From: JBMOKT01 sp049323895
GTDB taxonomy: Bacteria; Bacillota; Peptococcia; Peptococcales; BICA1-8
DNA length: 64,000 nucleotides
Direction: 5' to 3'
NCBI GenBank assembly: GCA_049323895.1
Contig: JBMOKT010000031.1
Location: forward strand, 62,001-126,000
The position numbers and the translations under genes were made by a program. Below, one piece after another: positions 1 to 8,772 of the stretch. Each line of letters starts with the position of its first letter. Positions within the stretch are counted from its first letter, which is position 1. Below the pieces are notes generated by a model. The model had not been told where the DNA came from and made no database searches. It worked only from the letters and a program-made list of their open reading frames with translations.

Positions 1-1
1 T

Positions 2-463
2 GTTATAGGAATGGGTAATGAAATACAAAGATATTCCGATGATGGGGAGCCTTCAGGTACTGCAGGTATTCCTATCCTGGAAGTAATTAAAAAAGAGGAT
101 TTGCGCAATGTAGTAATTATAGTTACCAGATATTTTGGAGGAATTAAACTAGGCACTGGTGGCTTAATAAGGGCTTATACCAAGGGAGCCAAGATTGCAG
201 TAGATGCGGCTCCAATAATTACCAAAAGGCTTCATAAGCTTTTTCAGGTAGAAATAGAATATACCTTGTTAGGCAAGGTGCAAAATGAAATTATACAGAG
301 CGAATATATTATAAAAGAAGTTAAGTATGACCATTTAGTTCATTTTTTTGTTTATGTACCGTTATTTAAAGAAAAATTATTCCAAAAACAGCTTATTGAA
401 TTGACCAATGCCAGGTGTGAAATGGCAGAAGAGGGTTTAGAATATCTAATAGTAAAAAAGTAG
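2..463 (+). CDS. YigZ/IMPACT family protein, 3' part
   Basis: The frame is open to the left edge, so the N-terminus lies outside the window; 153 residues are visible. The IMPACT/YigZ (UPF0029) signature is clear: a DDGEPSGTAG motif near the left edge, then VTRYFGGIKLGTGGLIRAY. The rest matches the small C-terminal domain of bacterial YigZ. The family is linked to translation regulation in eukaryotes, while the bacterial role is poorly defined. The gene is last in its unit, since a strong terminator follows directly. The family call is secure; the function is not. Confidence 0.9.
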   Translation, partial: VIGMGNEIQRYSDDGEPSGTAGIPILEVIKKEDLRNVVIIVTRYFGGIKLGTGGLIRAYTKGAKIAVDAAPIITKRLHKLFQVEIEYTLLGKVQNEIIQSEYIIKEVKYDHLVHFFVYVPLFKEKLFQKQLIELTNARCEMAEEGLEYLIVKK

Positions 464-472
464 TTGACTTTT

Positions 473-515
473 AAAAAACGCAGGGGAACAATTGCCCCAA
501 GCGTTTTTTATTTTA
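473..515 (+). terminator. Rho-independent terminator after yigZ-like gene
   Basis: AAAAAACGC pairs with GCGTTTTTT around an inner GGGG...CCCC stem, and the descending arm runs into a T-rich tail. It lies ten bases after the stop codon. Confidence 0.85.
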
Positions 516-660
516 TAATTAAAAAGAATTGTGTATAAACTATTTAAGAAATTAAAAGAAGCATTGTAAATAAATGTTTATCGTAAAATTATATTGCCTC
601 TAATAAGAAGCTTATAGTATAGTTATAAAGTTATTACTTTTTAGGGGGTATTATGAGCAG

Positions 661-2196
661 ATGTTTGATCCTTTATTAAAGCTGCAGGTTCTAAACCAAT
701 TCTGGTTAACATTGTTACTAGTTATTCCTATGGTTTTAATAGCTAGAACTGTGGTAGCAGGAACAAGGTATTCACCAATTTTAATAATAGTTATTTTTGG
801 ACTGGCAATGGGATTTGTACTTGTAAGAAGCGGGGTTGCAACCCCGGGATTAGCTGAGTTTCCAATAGTTGATTTTCTTAGCAAGGTGACTTTGGTGGCC
901 CTTACTGTATCCTTTTTTGTAGGGGGACAGGAATTGAGGAAAATCCTGGGCGGCATGGATATTGGAAATGATGATTGGGTAGTACCATCAACCCAGGAAG
1001 TTGTTTTGGGGACAAACAGTACCCAAATGTTTTTCTTAATCAGGACTTATTTTTTATTGTTAGGAATAGAGGGGCTGTCCCGCATCATTTTAGGATTAGG
1101 GGCAGCAGACAGCTTATCTAGGTATTATTTGTTGATAGCTTATCTTGGTTTAGTAGGAGCTATTATCTTAATCGACCCTAAAGCAACAGTGAAAAATAAA
1201 GCCCAATATATCAGAAAAGGTGTATACGAGATAGCAGCTATTATCCTGGTATTGTTTATTTCGTATCATATTGCTGCCTGGATAAAACCCATTATAGCTC
1301 TGCCCCAGATATTTTTTGCCATGATTCTCTCTGCTTCGTTAGGAGCCATTCTCTATAATTGGAAAGCAGGTCCCAGTGTAAGGGCTCTTTTATTTGCCGG
1401 TATCCCTGTGGTACTTGCTGCAAACTTCATGGTGGGCGGTTCAAGAATAGCAGAGGCCTTTACTTTAACAGGCATGAATTCAGTAATGACCTATGGTTTC
1501 TTTGGTCAGTTATTCTGGATGTTTACCGGACTGGCTCTTCTAATTTTCCTAGGAGGAGCAAATCATGTCCGCAATTTGGCCCCGGGTATGGCGGGAGCCC
1601 TATCCCATTCGGGACTAACCGGTGCTTGTACGGCGGGGGATTTGGGAAACAAAGCTGCAAGCCGCGCACCTATAATGATAAACATACCTTTCTTTGGACA
1701 CGTTTTTGTGTTTTCTATTTTGGCCGTTAGTGCACAAAGGGAAAGCCTGGTAGTCAGTTGGGCATTGCTAATTGCCCTGATTGGGATAGTACTGACGGTT
1801 ATTTCATTGCGTACTTTAAAGGGAGCTCAAGGAAATGATGCAGCTGAGGTAAAAGGTTTAATGCAATTTTCCATGGGCTGGCAGTTAACTGCAGTTTTTG
1901 GAGGACTTATACTATTAAATATTGGAGAAATGCCTATGGGTTATGCTGCCATGGCACAGAGCTCCGCCCTTTCCCACTTTGGGCTTTTTGCTGCTATACA
2001 AGGCGGCATGTTTGGCAGCACCGCTGCTGATCTGATACCTTTTATCTTTGCCATGCCCTTTTTGGCTCATCCCTTAGTCTTTGGGATGTTCGGGAAAGCC
2101 ATGGAGAGCGAGGGGAGAATGCCCTCAAAGATTGTACTATTACTAGCCTTAATCGGTCTCATTGGGGTTTTATACGGGGTTTTCTTTGCAGGGTAG
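661..2196 (+). CDS. Polytopic membrane protein, probable transporter, family not recognised
   Basis: The protein has 511 residues and about a dozen hydrophobic segments, with two Gly-rich re-entrant-looking stretches (around residues 300-340 and 420-470). This is the architecture of a secondary transporter. I could not assign it to a named family; it loosely recalls GltS-like anion carriers. A GGGGG ribosome site lies 12 bases before ATG 661. ATG 653 is closer but opens a reading frame of only eight codons. It stands alone between two terminators. What is seen: an integral membrane protein. Transport is inferred. Confidence 0.7.
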   Translation: MFDPLLKLQVLNQFWLTLLLVIPMVLIARTVVAGTRYSPILIIVIFGLAMGFVLVRSGVATPGLAEFPIVDFLSKVTLVALTVSFFVGGQELRKILGGMDIGNDDWVVPSTQEVVLGTNSTQMFFLIRTYFLLLGIEGLSRIILGLGAADSLSRYYLLIAYLGLVGAIILIDPKATVKNKAQYIRKGVYEIAAIILVLFISYHIAAWIKPIIALPQIFFAMILSASLGAILYNWKAGPSVRALLFAGIPVVLAANFMVGGSRIAEAFTLTGMNSVMTYGFFGQLFWMFTGLALLIFLGGANHVRNLAPGMAGALSHSGLTGACTAGDLGNKAASRAPIMINIPFFGHVFVFSILAVSAQRESLVVSWALLIALIGIVLTVISLRTLKGAQGNDAAEVKGLMQFSMGWQLTAVFGGLILLNIGEMPMGYAAMAQSSALSHFGLFAAIQGGMFGSTAADLIPFIFAMPFLAHPLVFGMFGKAMESEGRMPSKIVLLLALIGLIGVLYGVFFAG

Positions 2197-2337
2197 ATGT
2201 ATATCTATATATTCTAGGAAGAAGTAAATGAAAATTACAAAGTTGACCTTCAGGATCAGCCATAGAAAATAGTATGTTCCCATACTTGAAGATTGATAAA
2301 TATTGACAAATTTTAAGTTTAAAATAAATTTTTACAC

Positions 2338-2366
2338 TTGACGAATCCTGTATTAGAGAATATACT
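2338..2366 (+). promoter_or_regulatory. Sigma-A type promoter
   Basis: TTGACG and TATACT are separated by exactly 17 bases, which predicts a transcript start near 2373. No gene begins before the terminator at 2488, so it drives either a short RNA or read-through into the T-box leader. Confidence 0.6.
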
Positions 2367-2372
2367 GCTAAT

Positions 2373-2520
2373 AAATAGTTTAGAATAGTAAGAATAGTAG
2401 ACAACAAAAAAGTTGGGTTGAGTTGAGAGAGTTGAGAATAGCTTATAGTATCAGTGAGTATTTGTACTTGCTTTTATTTGAGTATCTAATCCAGAGTCTC
2501 TCGTACTCTGGATTTTTTAT
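2373..2520 (+). ncRNA. Candidate short non-coding transcript
   Basis: This 150-base unit is bounded by a good promoter and a good terminator and has no credible reading frame or start site. It is rich in GTTGAG-type purine repeats around 2413-2440. It could be an independent small RNA or an extra leader segment ahead of the T-box, for which I found no convincing promoter of its own. Confidence 0.35.
2488..2520 (+). terminator. Rho-independent terminator upstream of T-box
   Basis: AATCCAGAGT pairs perfectly with ACTCTGGATT around a seven-base loop, followed by a T-run. It separates the upstream unit from the T-box leader. Confidence 0.85.
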
Positions 2521-2529
2521 ATTTTAAGT

Positions 2530-2790
2530 ACGATGATAGGGAATAGTAAGTGAAGTTGAGCTAGGTTCAGAGAGCGAGGTCACCGGCTGTAAGCCTTGCC
2601 CCATGCTTTTTACTGAATGGACCCTGGAGTTGCGGGCTGAACAATGATTTAAGTAGGCTGGTACGGGTGCTCCCGTTATAGGGCAAAGCCCTCGATTTGT
2701 ATATCGGCGGCAGATAAGTGAGGCTGTCTAGCAGCCTAACTAGGGTGGTACCGCGGTTAAACTCGTCCCTTTCGGAGGGCGGGTTTTTTA
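2530..2790 (+). promoter_or_regulatory. T-box leader, probable tRNA-Trp specificity
   Basis: The conserved T-box AGGGTGGTACCGCG is at 2742-2755 and is followed by a GC-rich terminator hairpin with a T-run (about 2758-2790). Stem I closes through GTTCAG (about 2559) with CTGAAC (about 2636). The specifier region reads GAA-TGG-ACC, putting the specifier codon UGG (Trp) at 2618-2620. T-boxes read the charging state of one tRNA and permit read-through when it is uncharged. The downstream operon should therefore respond to Trp shortage. The T-box itself is certain; the Trp assignment rests on alignment by eye. Confidence 0.9.
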
Positions 2791-2872
2791 TTTTTGTGGA
2801 CATTCTTCACCGCGAGACCAATCCATACATAGAGATGTGGACCAATCCCTATGACAGGAGGAATATAAGTAA

Positions 2873-3604
2873 ATGTATGATTTAAAGGTAATTGTGGAAG
2901 AAGTAAGAGGTTTTTGTGATATGCCTATGAGCCCTGGCGACTATTTTGAAGTAAAAGGCGGCAGGATTTATATTCCCGCAGGCAAGTATATTTGCTTATG
3001 GGCATTGCAAAGTATGATGCCTTTCTTGCCCCTGAAGCAAAGAAATATTGCTGAAGAGAATGATTGGGTTCCCTATACTAAAAGAATAAGCTGTCCCGAC
3101 CCAAATGGCTTAGTCATTTATCGTATAGAGACTATAGACCAGGCAACACAAAAAATAGTAGAGAATGCAAAAAGAGAACAAAGTGATATAAAGCCGAGAA
3201 TTATTGTAGATGAAAGAAAGTGTACCGGCTGCAGAGCTTGTGAGACTGCTTGCAGTTTTCAGCATACCGGGAGCTTTTGCGGAGAAAACTCCCGCATTAG
3301 GGTTGAGAAAAATGAAATCGAGGGTAAAGACACTCCTTTAGTATGCAGGCAATGCGGAAATGCCCTTTGTATTCAGGCATGTCCTGCCGATGCACTTGCA
3401 AAAGATAATAAAACCAAGGCTGTTATGGTTGATGAAAATAGATGCACTGGATGCAAAGCATGCTCTTTGGCTTGTCCTTTTCACAGCATACATTTTAGCC
3501 ATAAAACCGGGAAAGCTCTAATCTGTAATTTATGCGGAGGCGACCCTGTCTGTATTAAAAGATGTCCGGTAGAAAGCATTTCCTTTGGCAGCAGCTTAAG
3601 GTAG
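2873..3604 (+). CDS. TIGR04076-like domain fused to polyferredoxin, AOR electron-transfer subunit
   Basis: Residues 1-83 match the small TIGR04076 family (GDYFEVKGGRIYIPAG, then CPDPNGLVIYRIE). Residues 105-243 are a four-cluster ferredoxin with motifs CTGCRACETAC, CRQCGNALCIQAC, CTGCKACSLAC and CNLCGGDPVCIKRC, as in HycB/AorB-type subunits. The fusion sits first in the T-box operon, just ahead of the aldehyde oxidoreductase, so it is the likely electron acceptor subunit. The ribosome site GACAGGAGG precedes ATG 2873. The function of the TIGR04076 domain is unknown. The electron-transfer role is inferred from the clusters and position. Confidence 0.85.
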   Translation: MYDLKVIVEEVRGFCDMPMSPGDYFEVKGGRIYIPAGKYICLWALQSMMPFLPLKQRNIAEENDWVPYTKRISCPDPNGLVIYRIETIDQATQKIVENAKREQSDIKPRIIVDERKCTGCRACETACSFQHTGSFCGENSRIRVEKNEIEGKDTPLVCRQCGNALCIQACPADALAKDNKTKAVMVDENRCTGCKACSLACPFHSIHFSHKTGKALICNLCGGDPVCIKRCPVESISFGSSLR

Positions 3605-3624
3605 TTGAAAGGAGCAGAGAAATT

Positions 3625-5529
3625 ATGCTGGGATACTGCAAAAAAGCTTTAAGGATAAACCTAACCAATGGAGAAATTATAACAGAAGATCTCCCCCAAG
3701 AATTTATAATAGATTTCCTAGGGGGGAGGGGCATGAATATGAAGAGGTTGTATGATGAGGTTCTCCCTGGGGTTGAGCCGCTAGGTCCTGATAACAAACT
3801 TATTATCGGTGTTGGTCCCTTAACAGGAACTCTTTTTCCTGGTTCAGCCAGGGTCAATTTTTCCGCAAAATCACCTCAAACAGGAATATTGGGAGATTCC
3901 AATGCCGGAGGTTTTTTTGGACCGGAATTAAAATTTGCTGGTTTTGACCAGGTCATTATCGAGGGTGTTTCCACAACGCCCGTATATATATATATCAATA
4001 ATGGCAAAGCAGAGATACGTTCGGCAGATTATCTCTGGGGCAAGGATGTATTTGCCACCAATGAGGCAATTATTGATGAATTAGGGGATTCAAGAGTACA
4101 GGTAGCTACTATAGGACCTGCTGCAGAGAACGGTGTTAAATATGCCGGTATTTTTTGCAATCTTGTTCGGGCGGCAGCCAGGACGGGGATGGGTGCGGTA
4201 ATGGCTTCTAAAAACCTGAAAGCAATTGCAGTAAGAGGTACTATGGATATAAAATGCGCTGATCCTGTAAAGTTTAAAGTGATTATAAACAAAATAGACC
4301 AAGATATTATGAATCATTCCGAATATCAAACCCGTCTGCTTTTAGGTACAACAAAATTGGTTCATGCCTTAAATGAAGCTGGATGTTTAGCTACCAGGCA
4401 TTTTCAAACAGGTAGATTCGAGTATGCGGAGCAGGTCAGTGGGGAGGCTTTAGCTGAAACATATAAGAAAAAGTCAAAGGGGTGTTTTGCTTGTACCATT
4501 CCCTGCAGCCGATTTTTTGAGATTGCCGAAGGCGAGTATCAAGGGTTAAAAAGTGAAGGTCCCGAATTTGAAGGGTTGGCAGGCTTTTCCTCTAGGGTTG
4601 GAATTAGTGATTTAGGTGCTGCCTTAAAAGGTGTAGATTTGTGTAACAGATATGGTATGGATGTAATATCTACGTCAGAATGTATATCCTTTTCCATGGA
4701 GCTGTTCGAAAAAGGAATAATAACCATTGAGGATACTAAAGGGCTTGATCTTAGCTGGGGTAATAGTGAGGCGGTATTGGCATTGGTTGAAAAAATTGCC
4801 TATCGAAAAGGTTTTGGTAATGTCTTAGCCGATGGTGTTGTAAAAGCGGCGGAGTACATTGGTAAAGGAAGCGAAAAGTATGCGATGCATGTAAAAGGTT
4901 TGGAGATTTTTCAGGCTGATCCTAGGGGATTAAAGGGTTATGCATTAGGCTTGGCAGTGGCCACTAGGGGTGGGGACCATTTACGCTCGGAGCCTTCCTT
5001 TGAATTTTACGAAGACCCCCAAGAGGGAATCAGGAGGTTTGGGGTCGCGGAGGCTGCCTTTAGGTTGGAGTACAAAGGGAAAGGTAAAGTAGTCAAATTT
5101 TATGAAGAGCGGGCAGCATTAGCCGATTGTCTGAATGTCTGCAAGAATACTCTAGTAAATATGGAGATACTGTCTTTTAAAGAAGCGGCAGAAATATTAC
5201 AAGCTTTAACAGGTTTAGAGTTTACTGAAGAAATGCTGCAGAAATCTTGCGAAAGAATAGTAAATCTGGAGAGGGCTTATATTGTCAGGGAGGGTATACG
5301 GAGAGAAGACGATACTTTACCTGAAAGATTTTTAATAGAACCGCTTCCTAAAGAATGCGGACCCTCCCACGGCAATGTTGTTGAGTTGGAACCCATGCTT
5401 AATGAATATTATTTAGAGCATCAATGGGATAAAGAAACGGGGATACCTTTACAGGCAAAACTGCTTGAGCTTGGATTGGAGGAAGTGGTTGAGGACTTGG
5501 AGAAGCGGGGTATTTTATACTTATTATAA
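3625..5529 (+). CDS. Aldehyde:ferredoxin oxidoreductase family protein (tungstopterin)
   Basis: The 634-residue protein has the normal AOR length. The N-terminal GGRGMNMKRLYDEV and the GDSNAGGFFGPELKFAGFD motif belong to the AOR N-terminal domain. The cluster ligands are CFACTIPC from residue 287 and a distal Cys in DCLNVC (502 or 506). Such enzymes interconvert aldehydes and carboxylates with ferredoxin, in the cytoplasm. The frame extends back to 3562, but AAAGGAG followed by ATG 3625 fixes the start and leaves a 20-base gap after the ferredoxin gene. The substrate cannot be read from sequence. Trp-linked control suggests an aromatic aldehyde or acid, which is an inference. Confidence 0.93.
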   Translation: MLGYCKKALRINLTNGEIITEDLPQEFIIDFLGGRGMNMKRLYDEVLPGVEPLGPDNKLIIGVGPLTGTLFPGSARVNFSAKSPQTGILGDSNAGGFFGPELKFAGFDQVIIEGVSTTPVYIYINNGKAEIRSADYLWGKDVFATNEAIIDELGDSRVQVATIGPAAENGVKYAGIFCNLVRAAARTGMGAVMASKNLKAIAVRGTMDIKCADPVKFKVIINKIDQDIMNHSEYQTRLLLGTTKLVHALNEAGCLATRHFQTGRFEYAEQVSGEALAETYKKKSKGCFACTIPCSRFFEIAEGEYQGLKSEGPEFEGLAGFSSRVGISDLGAALKGVDLCNRYGMDVISTSECISFSMELFEKGIITIEDTKGLDLSWGNSEAVLALVEKIAYRKGFGNVLADGVVKAAEYIGKGSEKYAMHVKGLEIFQADPRGLKGYALGLAVATRGGDHLRSEPSFEFYEDPQEGIRRFGVAEAAFRLEYKGKGKVVKFYEERAALADCLNVCKNTLVNMEILSFKEAAEILQALTGLEFTEEMLQKSCERIVNLERAYIVREGIRREDDTLPERFLIEPLPKECGPSHGNVVELEPMLNEYYLEHQWDKETGIPLQAKLLELGLEEVVEDLEKRGILYLL

Positions 5530-5616
5530 AGTATAACTTTTACAAGGTAATAAGTATAAGTGCAACATCGGCTTCCGCATTCGCCAAAGGCTCGGCGCAA
5601 GCCGTGTTTTCTAATA
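5527..5616 (+). repeat. Dispersed ~90-bp repeat, copy A
   Basis: This is a full-length copy starting at the AOR stop codon. It has an AT-rich left half (CTTTTACAAGGTAATAAGT) and a GC-rich right half with a nested hairpin, CGGCTT...AAGCCG around CGCC...GGCG. It ends in GTTTTCTAATA. It forms a tandem pair with copy B. Confidence 0.9.
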
Positions 5617-5623
5617 CTTATTT

Positions 5624-5716
5624 TAGAAAGTAATAAATTTACAAGGTAATAAGTATAAGTGCAACATCGGCTTCCGCATTCGCCAAAGGCTCGGCGCAAG
5701 CCGTGTTTTCTAATAA
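5624..5716 (+). repeat. Dispersed ~90-bp repeat, copy B
   Basis: This second copy is in the same orientation, separated from copy A by eight bases. The left end TTAGAAAG and right end TTTTCTAA are terminal inverted repeats. It ends only 14 bases before the next gene start, so the element supplies part of that gene's leader. Confidence 0.9.
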
Positions 5717-5729
5717 AGGGGAATTGGTT

Positions 5730-6014
5730 ATGGAGTATACTATTGAAGTTGAATACTTAGGAACAATTAGACTTCTTATTAAAAAGAAGTTTGATATATA
5801 CACTTTTACTACGAGTCCTACATTAGGATTACTGGTACAAGAGATAGGGAGGAGATATGGCGAAGGATTAATGAAGGAATGTGCAAAGCTAGTGTTTGTA
5901 AATTATGCACAGGGGAGTGGGATAGGCAGATTTTATAGGCTGCCTAAAGATGACAATGTTTTATTAGAAGAGAACAGTATAGTAAAAATTCTCAATGTCA
6001 TTACCGGAGGTTAA
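5730..6014 (+). CDS. MoaD/ThiS-like small sulfur-carrier protein
   Basis: The 94-residue protein is of ubiquitin-like size and ends in Gly-Gly, the hallmark of MoaD/ThiS sulfur carriers, preceded by LEENSIVKILNVI. MoaD paralogues are commonly encoded beside AOR genes and are thought to serve tungstopterin assembly. The start is set at ATG 5730 by AAAGGGG nine bases upstream. A longer frame from GTG 5703 would begin inside the dispersed repeat. It lies between the AOR and permease genes on the same strand. Confidence is good for the fold and moderate for the cofactor role. Confidence 0.8.
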   Translation: MEYTIEVEYLGTIRLLIKKKFDIYTFTTSPTLGLLVQEIGRRYGEGLMKECAKLVFVNYAQGSGIGRFYRLPKDDNVLLEENSIVKILNVITGG

Positions 6015-6032
6015 GAAAGGAGTTTAGTTTAG

Positions 6033-7418
6033 ATGAGCGAAGTTTTAGTTGAGACAAGTAAGGCAGCAGGTTTAGGAGTAAAGCCTGCATTAAAAAGGGA
6101 TCTTGGCGTTTTGGAAAGCTATGCAACTTTAATCGGCATTTTGATTGGTTCAGGAATTTTTGTGGTTACAGGTCAGGCGGGTGCAGTTGCGGGTCCATCT
6201 GTACCCTTGGCGTATTTACTAATGACACCAATTATTTTAGCCACCGCCCTGGCGTATATGGTATTTATGAGCACACCCCTAGGAAATTCTCCGGGAGGAG
6301 CGTACATCCATATTAGCCGCACCCTTAATTCCTATTACCTCGGATATATAGCCATGTGGCTAAAATGGGTTGCCTTCATCGGAGCCTTAGGAGTATTGTC
6401 TTTATCTCTGGGCGAATACTTCACCTTTTTCCTGCCAAATGCTAATCCTGTCCTAATAGCCACCTTGGTTTTACTATTTTTCTTTGTGGTAAACCTGGTT
6501 GGGGTTAAGATTTATGGAAAAGTCCAAGTAGTTATGTTTTTTCTGCTTTTATTAGCCATCTCGGTATTGGTTATTCCCGGTCTATTTGCTGTAAAAGCGG
6601 CAAATTATCAGCCCCTTTTCCCGTTTGGAGTAAAAGGAATGTTTGCCGTAATGCCCAGTTTGTTTATGTCTTATGCCGGTTTTGAGGCCTTAGCCCAAAC
6701 TGCAGGAGAAACTAAGGATGCCCGTAAATCAATTCCCAAAGTATTTCTAAAAGGAATTCTCATTGCTGTATTAATCTATGTCTTAATGTCTTTTGTGGCT
6801 TTTGGAGTAATGCCTTATGGGGAACTTGCCCAATCTAAATCTGCTATGGCCGATGCAGCTAATAGTTATTTACCCTTAGGTGCTGCTTCTATTGTAGCAA
6901 TAGGTGCAATAATGGCTTTTAGCACATCCATTAATTCTACATTGATGGTTCCGGCTAGAATACTTTATGTCTTGGCAGAAGAAAGAATGATTCCTAATTT
7001 CCTGGCAAGATTAAACCCTAAGTACAGTACACCGGATGTATCATTAGCAATAAGTACAGGGTTGGCTATATTTCTCTTATGGACCAAAACATTGGGATAC
7101 ATGCTGAATGTTGCTTTACAGGCCATGTTCCTGCTTTATATATTTCATGGCATAGCCTTAATACTTTTACCCTTTGTCAGGAAAGAGCTTTATGAAAAAG
7201 CTCAAGTAAAGCTTAGTGCAGGTTTATTGGTAGTGATAGGATTATTTTCAATAGTCTGTATGATTTTGTTCAGCTATACCATGATTCTTTCGGTAATTAA
7301 ACTGTTTGTTATATGGGTAGCAATTGGTACTATCCTTTACTTATATGAAAGAAGGACTGCAAGGAAAGAAGGTTTTGATTATTCATCCAATCTAAAGGCA
7401 TGGATCAATGAAGAATAA
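6033..7418 (+). CDS. APC superfamily amino acid permease
   Basis: The 461-residue protein has about 12 membrane segments. Near the N-terminus, KRDLGVLESYATLIGILIGS followed by GIFVVTG is the typical APC first helix with the substrate-binding GSGIF break. MSYAGFEALAQTAGETKDAR is the conserved helix 6 and loop region. A cytoplasmic tail follows the last helix. A good ribosome site (AAGGAG) precedes ATG 6033, and the gene lies 18 bases after the MoaD-like gene, so it belongs to the T-box operon. Placement under a probable Trp T-box suggests uptake of tryptophan or a related aromatic compound. This is inference from context. Confidence 0.9.
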   Translation: MSEVLVETSKAAGLGVKPALKRDLGVLESYATLIGILIGSGIFVVTGQAGAVAGPSVPLAYLLMTPIILATALAYMVFMSTPLGNSPGGAYIHISRTLNSYYLGYIAMWLKWVAFIGALGVLSLSLGEYFTFFLPNANPVLIATLVLLFFFVVNLVGVKIYGKVQVVMFFLLLLAISVLVIPGLFAVKAANYQPLFPFGVKGMFAVMPSLFMSYAGFEALAQTAGETKDARKSIPKVFLKGILIAVLIYVLMSFVAFGVMPYGELAQSKSAMADAANSYLPLGAASIVAIGAIMAFSTSINSTLMVPARILYVLAEERMIPNFLARLNPKYSTPDVSLAISTGLAIFLLWTKTLGYMLNVALQAMFLLYIFHGIALILLPFVRKELYEKAQVKLSAGLLVVIGLFSIVCMILFSYTMILSVIKLFVIWVAIGTILYLYERRTARKEGFDYSSNLKAWINEE

Positions 7419-7497
7419 ATGCAGAATTTAAAATTGAATACAAAATAAATTTTGCCGTGTAATATTTGAAAGATTTTTCAAACAGGAGTACAATAAT

Positions 7498-7536
7498 AAA
7501 AGACCTTAGGAAAAAAATCCAGGGGTCTTTTTTTAT
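7498..7536 (+). terminator. Terminator of the AOR/permease operon
   Basis: AAAGACC...GGA pairs with TCC...GGGTCTTT, followed by seven T residues. It closes the T-box operon 80 bases after the permease stop. Confidence 0.85.
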
Positions 7537-7540
7537 ATTA

Positions 7541-7624
7541 TTAGAAAGTATAACTTTTACAAGGTAATAAGTATAAGTGCAACATCTGCTTCCGCATTCG
7601 TCAAAGGCTCGGCGCAAGCCGTGT
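7541..7624 (+). repeat. Dispersed repeat, copy C
   Basis: The left terminal repeat TTAGAAAG, left half and hairpin half are present with two or three substitutions. The right terminal TTTCTAA is missing and the copy ends at GCCGTGTG. It lies between the operon terminator and the restriction gene. Confidence 0.88.
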
Positions 7625-7802
7625 GGGAATAAATAAGGTAGAAACTATGAATGACCAGTTGCAAGTAATCATTTAGGCAAACTAAGTTATAAAATAATTA
7701 GCTAATAAGGTTTATTTTGAAGGGTTTTATCATCTTAAGGCGAAATCAATTTTATGTTGTTTATTAATAATATGCCAGAATTAGAGGAAAGCTGGTGCTA
7801 AC

Positions 7803-8759
7803 ATGCCCTCTCAGGTTAAATTTGGTAAAGGTTTTGAATATGCTTGTTTAATATACCTCTACCGAGAATTGTCTGTAGAACAACAGGTAGATGTAATTAT
7901 GGATGCTTCATTTCATAAAACAAGGCAATCTTTTGAGGAACTAGATAACAAAAATCAAATTGAGATGCTTAATGCTGCACAAGCAGCAGCAAGGGTTCTT
8001 ATAAGGTTGGAACCAAATTTAATTGCTTCTCAGGAAAATAGTCCATTATACCTTTCTATTCAGCCTGATAATAGAGGAAGGGTTGGCGATGTAAGGGACG
8101 TTTTGGCAATGCGAAGGCAAAATGACTGGGAGGTAGGCATTTCTGCAAAACACAACCATGATGCAGTCAAACATTCCCGGTTGTCCTTTACCATTGACTT
8201 CGGATTGGAATGGTTTGGTATACCTTGCTCACAAAATTACTTTCAGACGATAAGACCACTCTTTGAAGAGTTAAAAGAATTAACAACTTCCGGTCAGCTG
8301 TGGAGAAATATAAATAATAAATCAGAAAGATTTTATATTCCCCTTTTAAAAGCTTTTTTAAAAGAACTTAGACAGCTTGATGAGAATAACCCGGGTATTG
8401 TGCCAATGCGGCTCTTAAGTTATCTATTAGGAAGAAATGACTTTTATAAGGTAATTGCTAACCGTTCAACACAAACAACAACTATTCAAGCATTTTCTCT
8501 TTATGGAACACTTAATAGGGCTGCTGGGAAAATTCAACCACAAACAAAAATTCCTAAATTAAAACTTCCCAATAGATTTTATAATTTAGATTTCAAACCA
8601 GGTAATGCAAATACAATAATAATTGCATGTGATGAGGGTTGGACAATAACAGCAAGAATACATAATGCATCATCCTATGTTGAGCCAAGTTTAAAGTTTG
8701 ATATAAAACTGGGAGGAAATCCACCTTCTTTATATACCCATCATGAACCTTGGAATTAA
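7803..8759 (+). CDS. HaeIII-type type II restriction endonuclease
   Basis: The 318-residue protein resembles the HaeIII restriction endonuclease family. The central GDVRDVLAMRRQNDWEVGIS and AKHNHDAVKHSRLS segment is the family's characteristic and presumed catalytic region. It pairs with the M.HaeIII-like methylase downstream, which strengthens the assignment and predicts cleavage at GGCC. A modest ribosome site (AGAGGA) lies upstream of ATG 7803. The gene sits between dispersed-repeat copies C and D. The family call is good. The exact specificity is inferred from the partner methylase. Confidence 0.88.
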   Translation: MPSQVKFGKGFEYACLIYLYRELSVEQQVDVIMDASFHKTRQSFEELDNKNQIEMLNAAQAAARVLIRLEPNLIASQENSPLYLSIQPDNRGRVGDVRDVLAMRRQNDWEVGISAKHNHDAVKHSRLSFTIDFGLEWFGIPCSQNYFQTIRPLFEELKELTTSGQLWRNINNKSERFYIPLLKAFLKELRQLDENNPGIVPMRLLSYLLGRNDFYKVIANRSTQTTTIQAFSLYGTLNRAAGKIQPQTKIPKLKLPNRFYNLDFKPGNANTIIIACDEGWTITARIHNASSYVEPSLKFDIKLGGNPPSLYTHHEPWN

Positions 8760-8772
8760 ATAGTAAAAGTTC

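Noticed and set aside
2159..2407. 82-codon minus-strand frame after the polytopic membrane protein gene
   Set aside because: No start signal or motif is present and it opposes a good plus-strand promoter; it is probably chance.
5421..5699. Minus-strand reading frame with a repeated peptide (MRRAFGECGSRCCTYTYYL)
   Set aside because: It is the translation of the dispersed DNA repeat in copies A and B; the same peptide appears at 7405-7617. It has no ribosome site and overlaps the AOR gene end.
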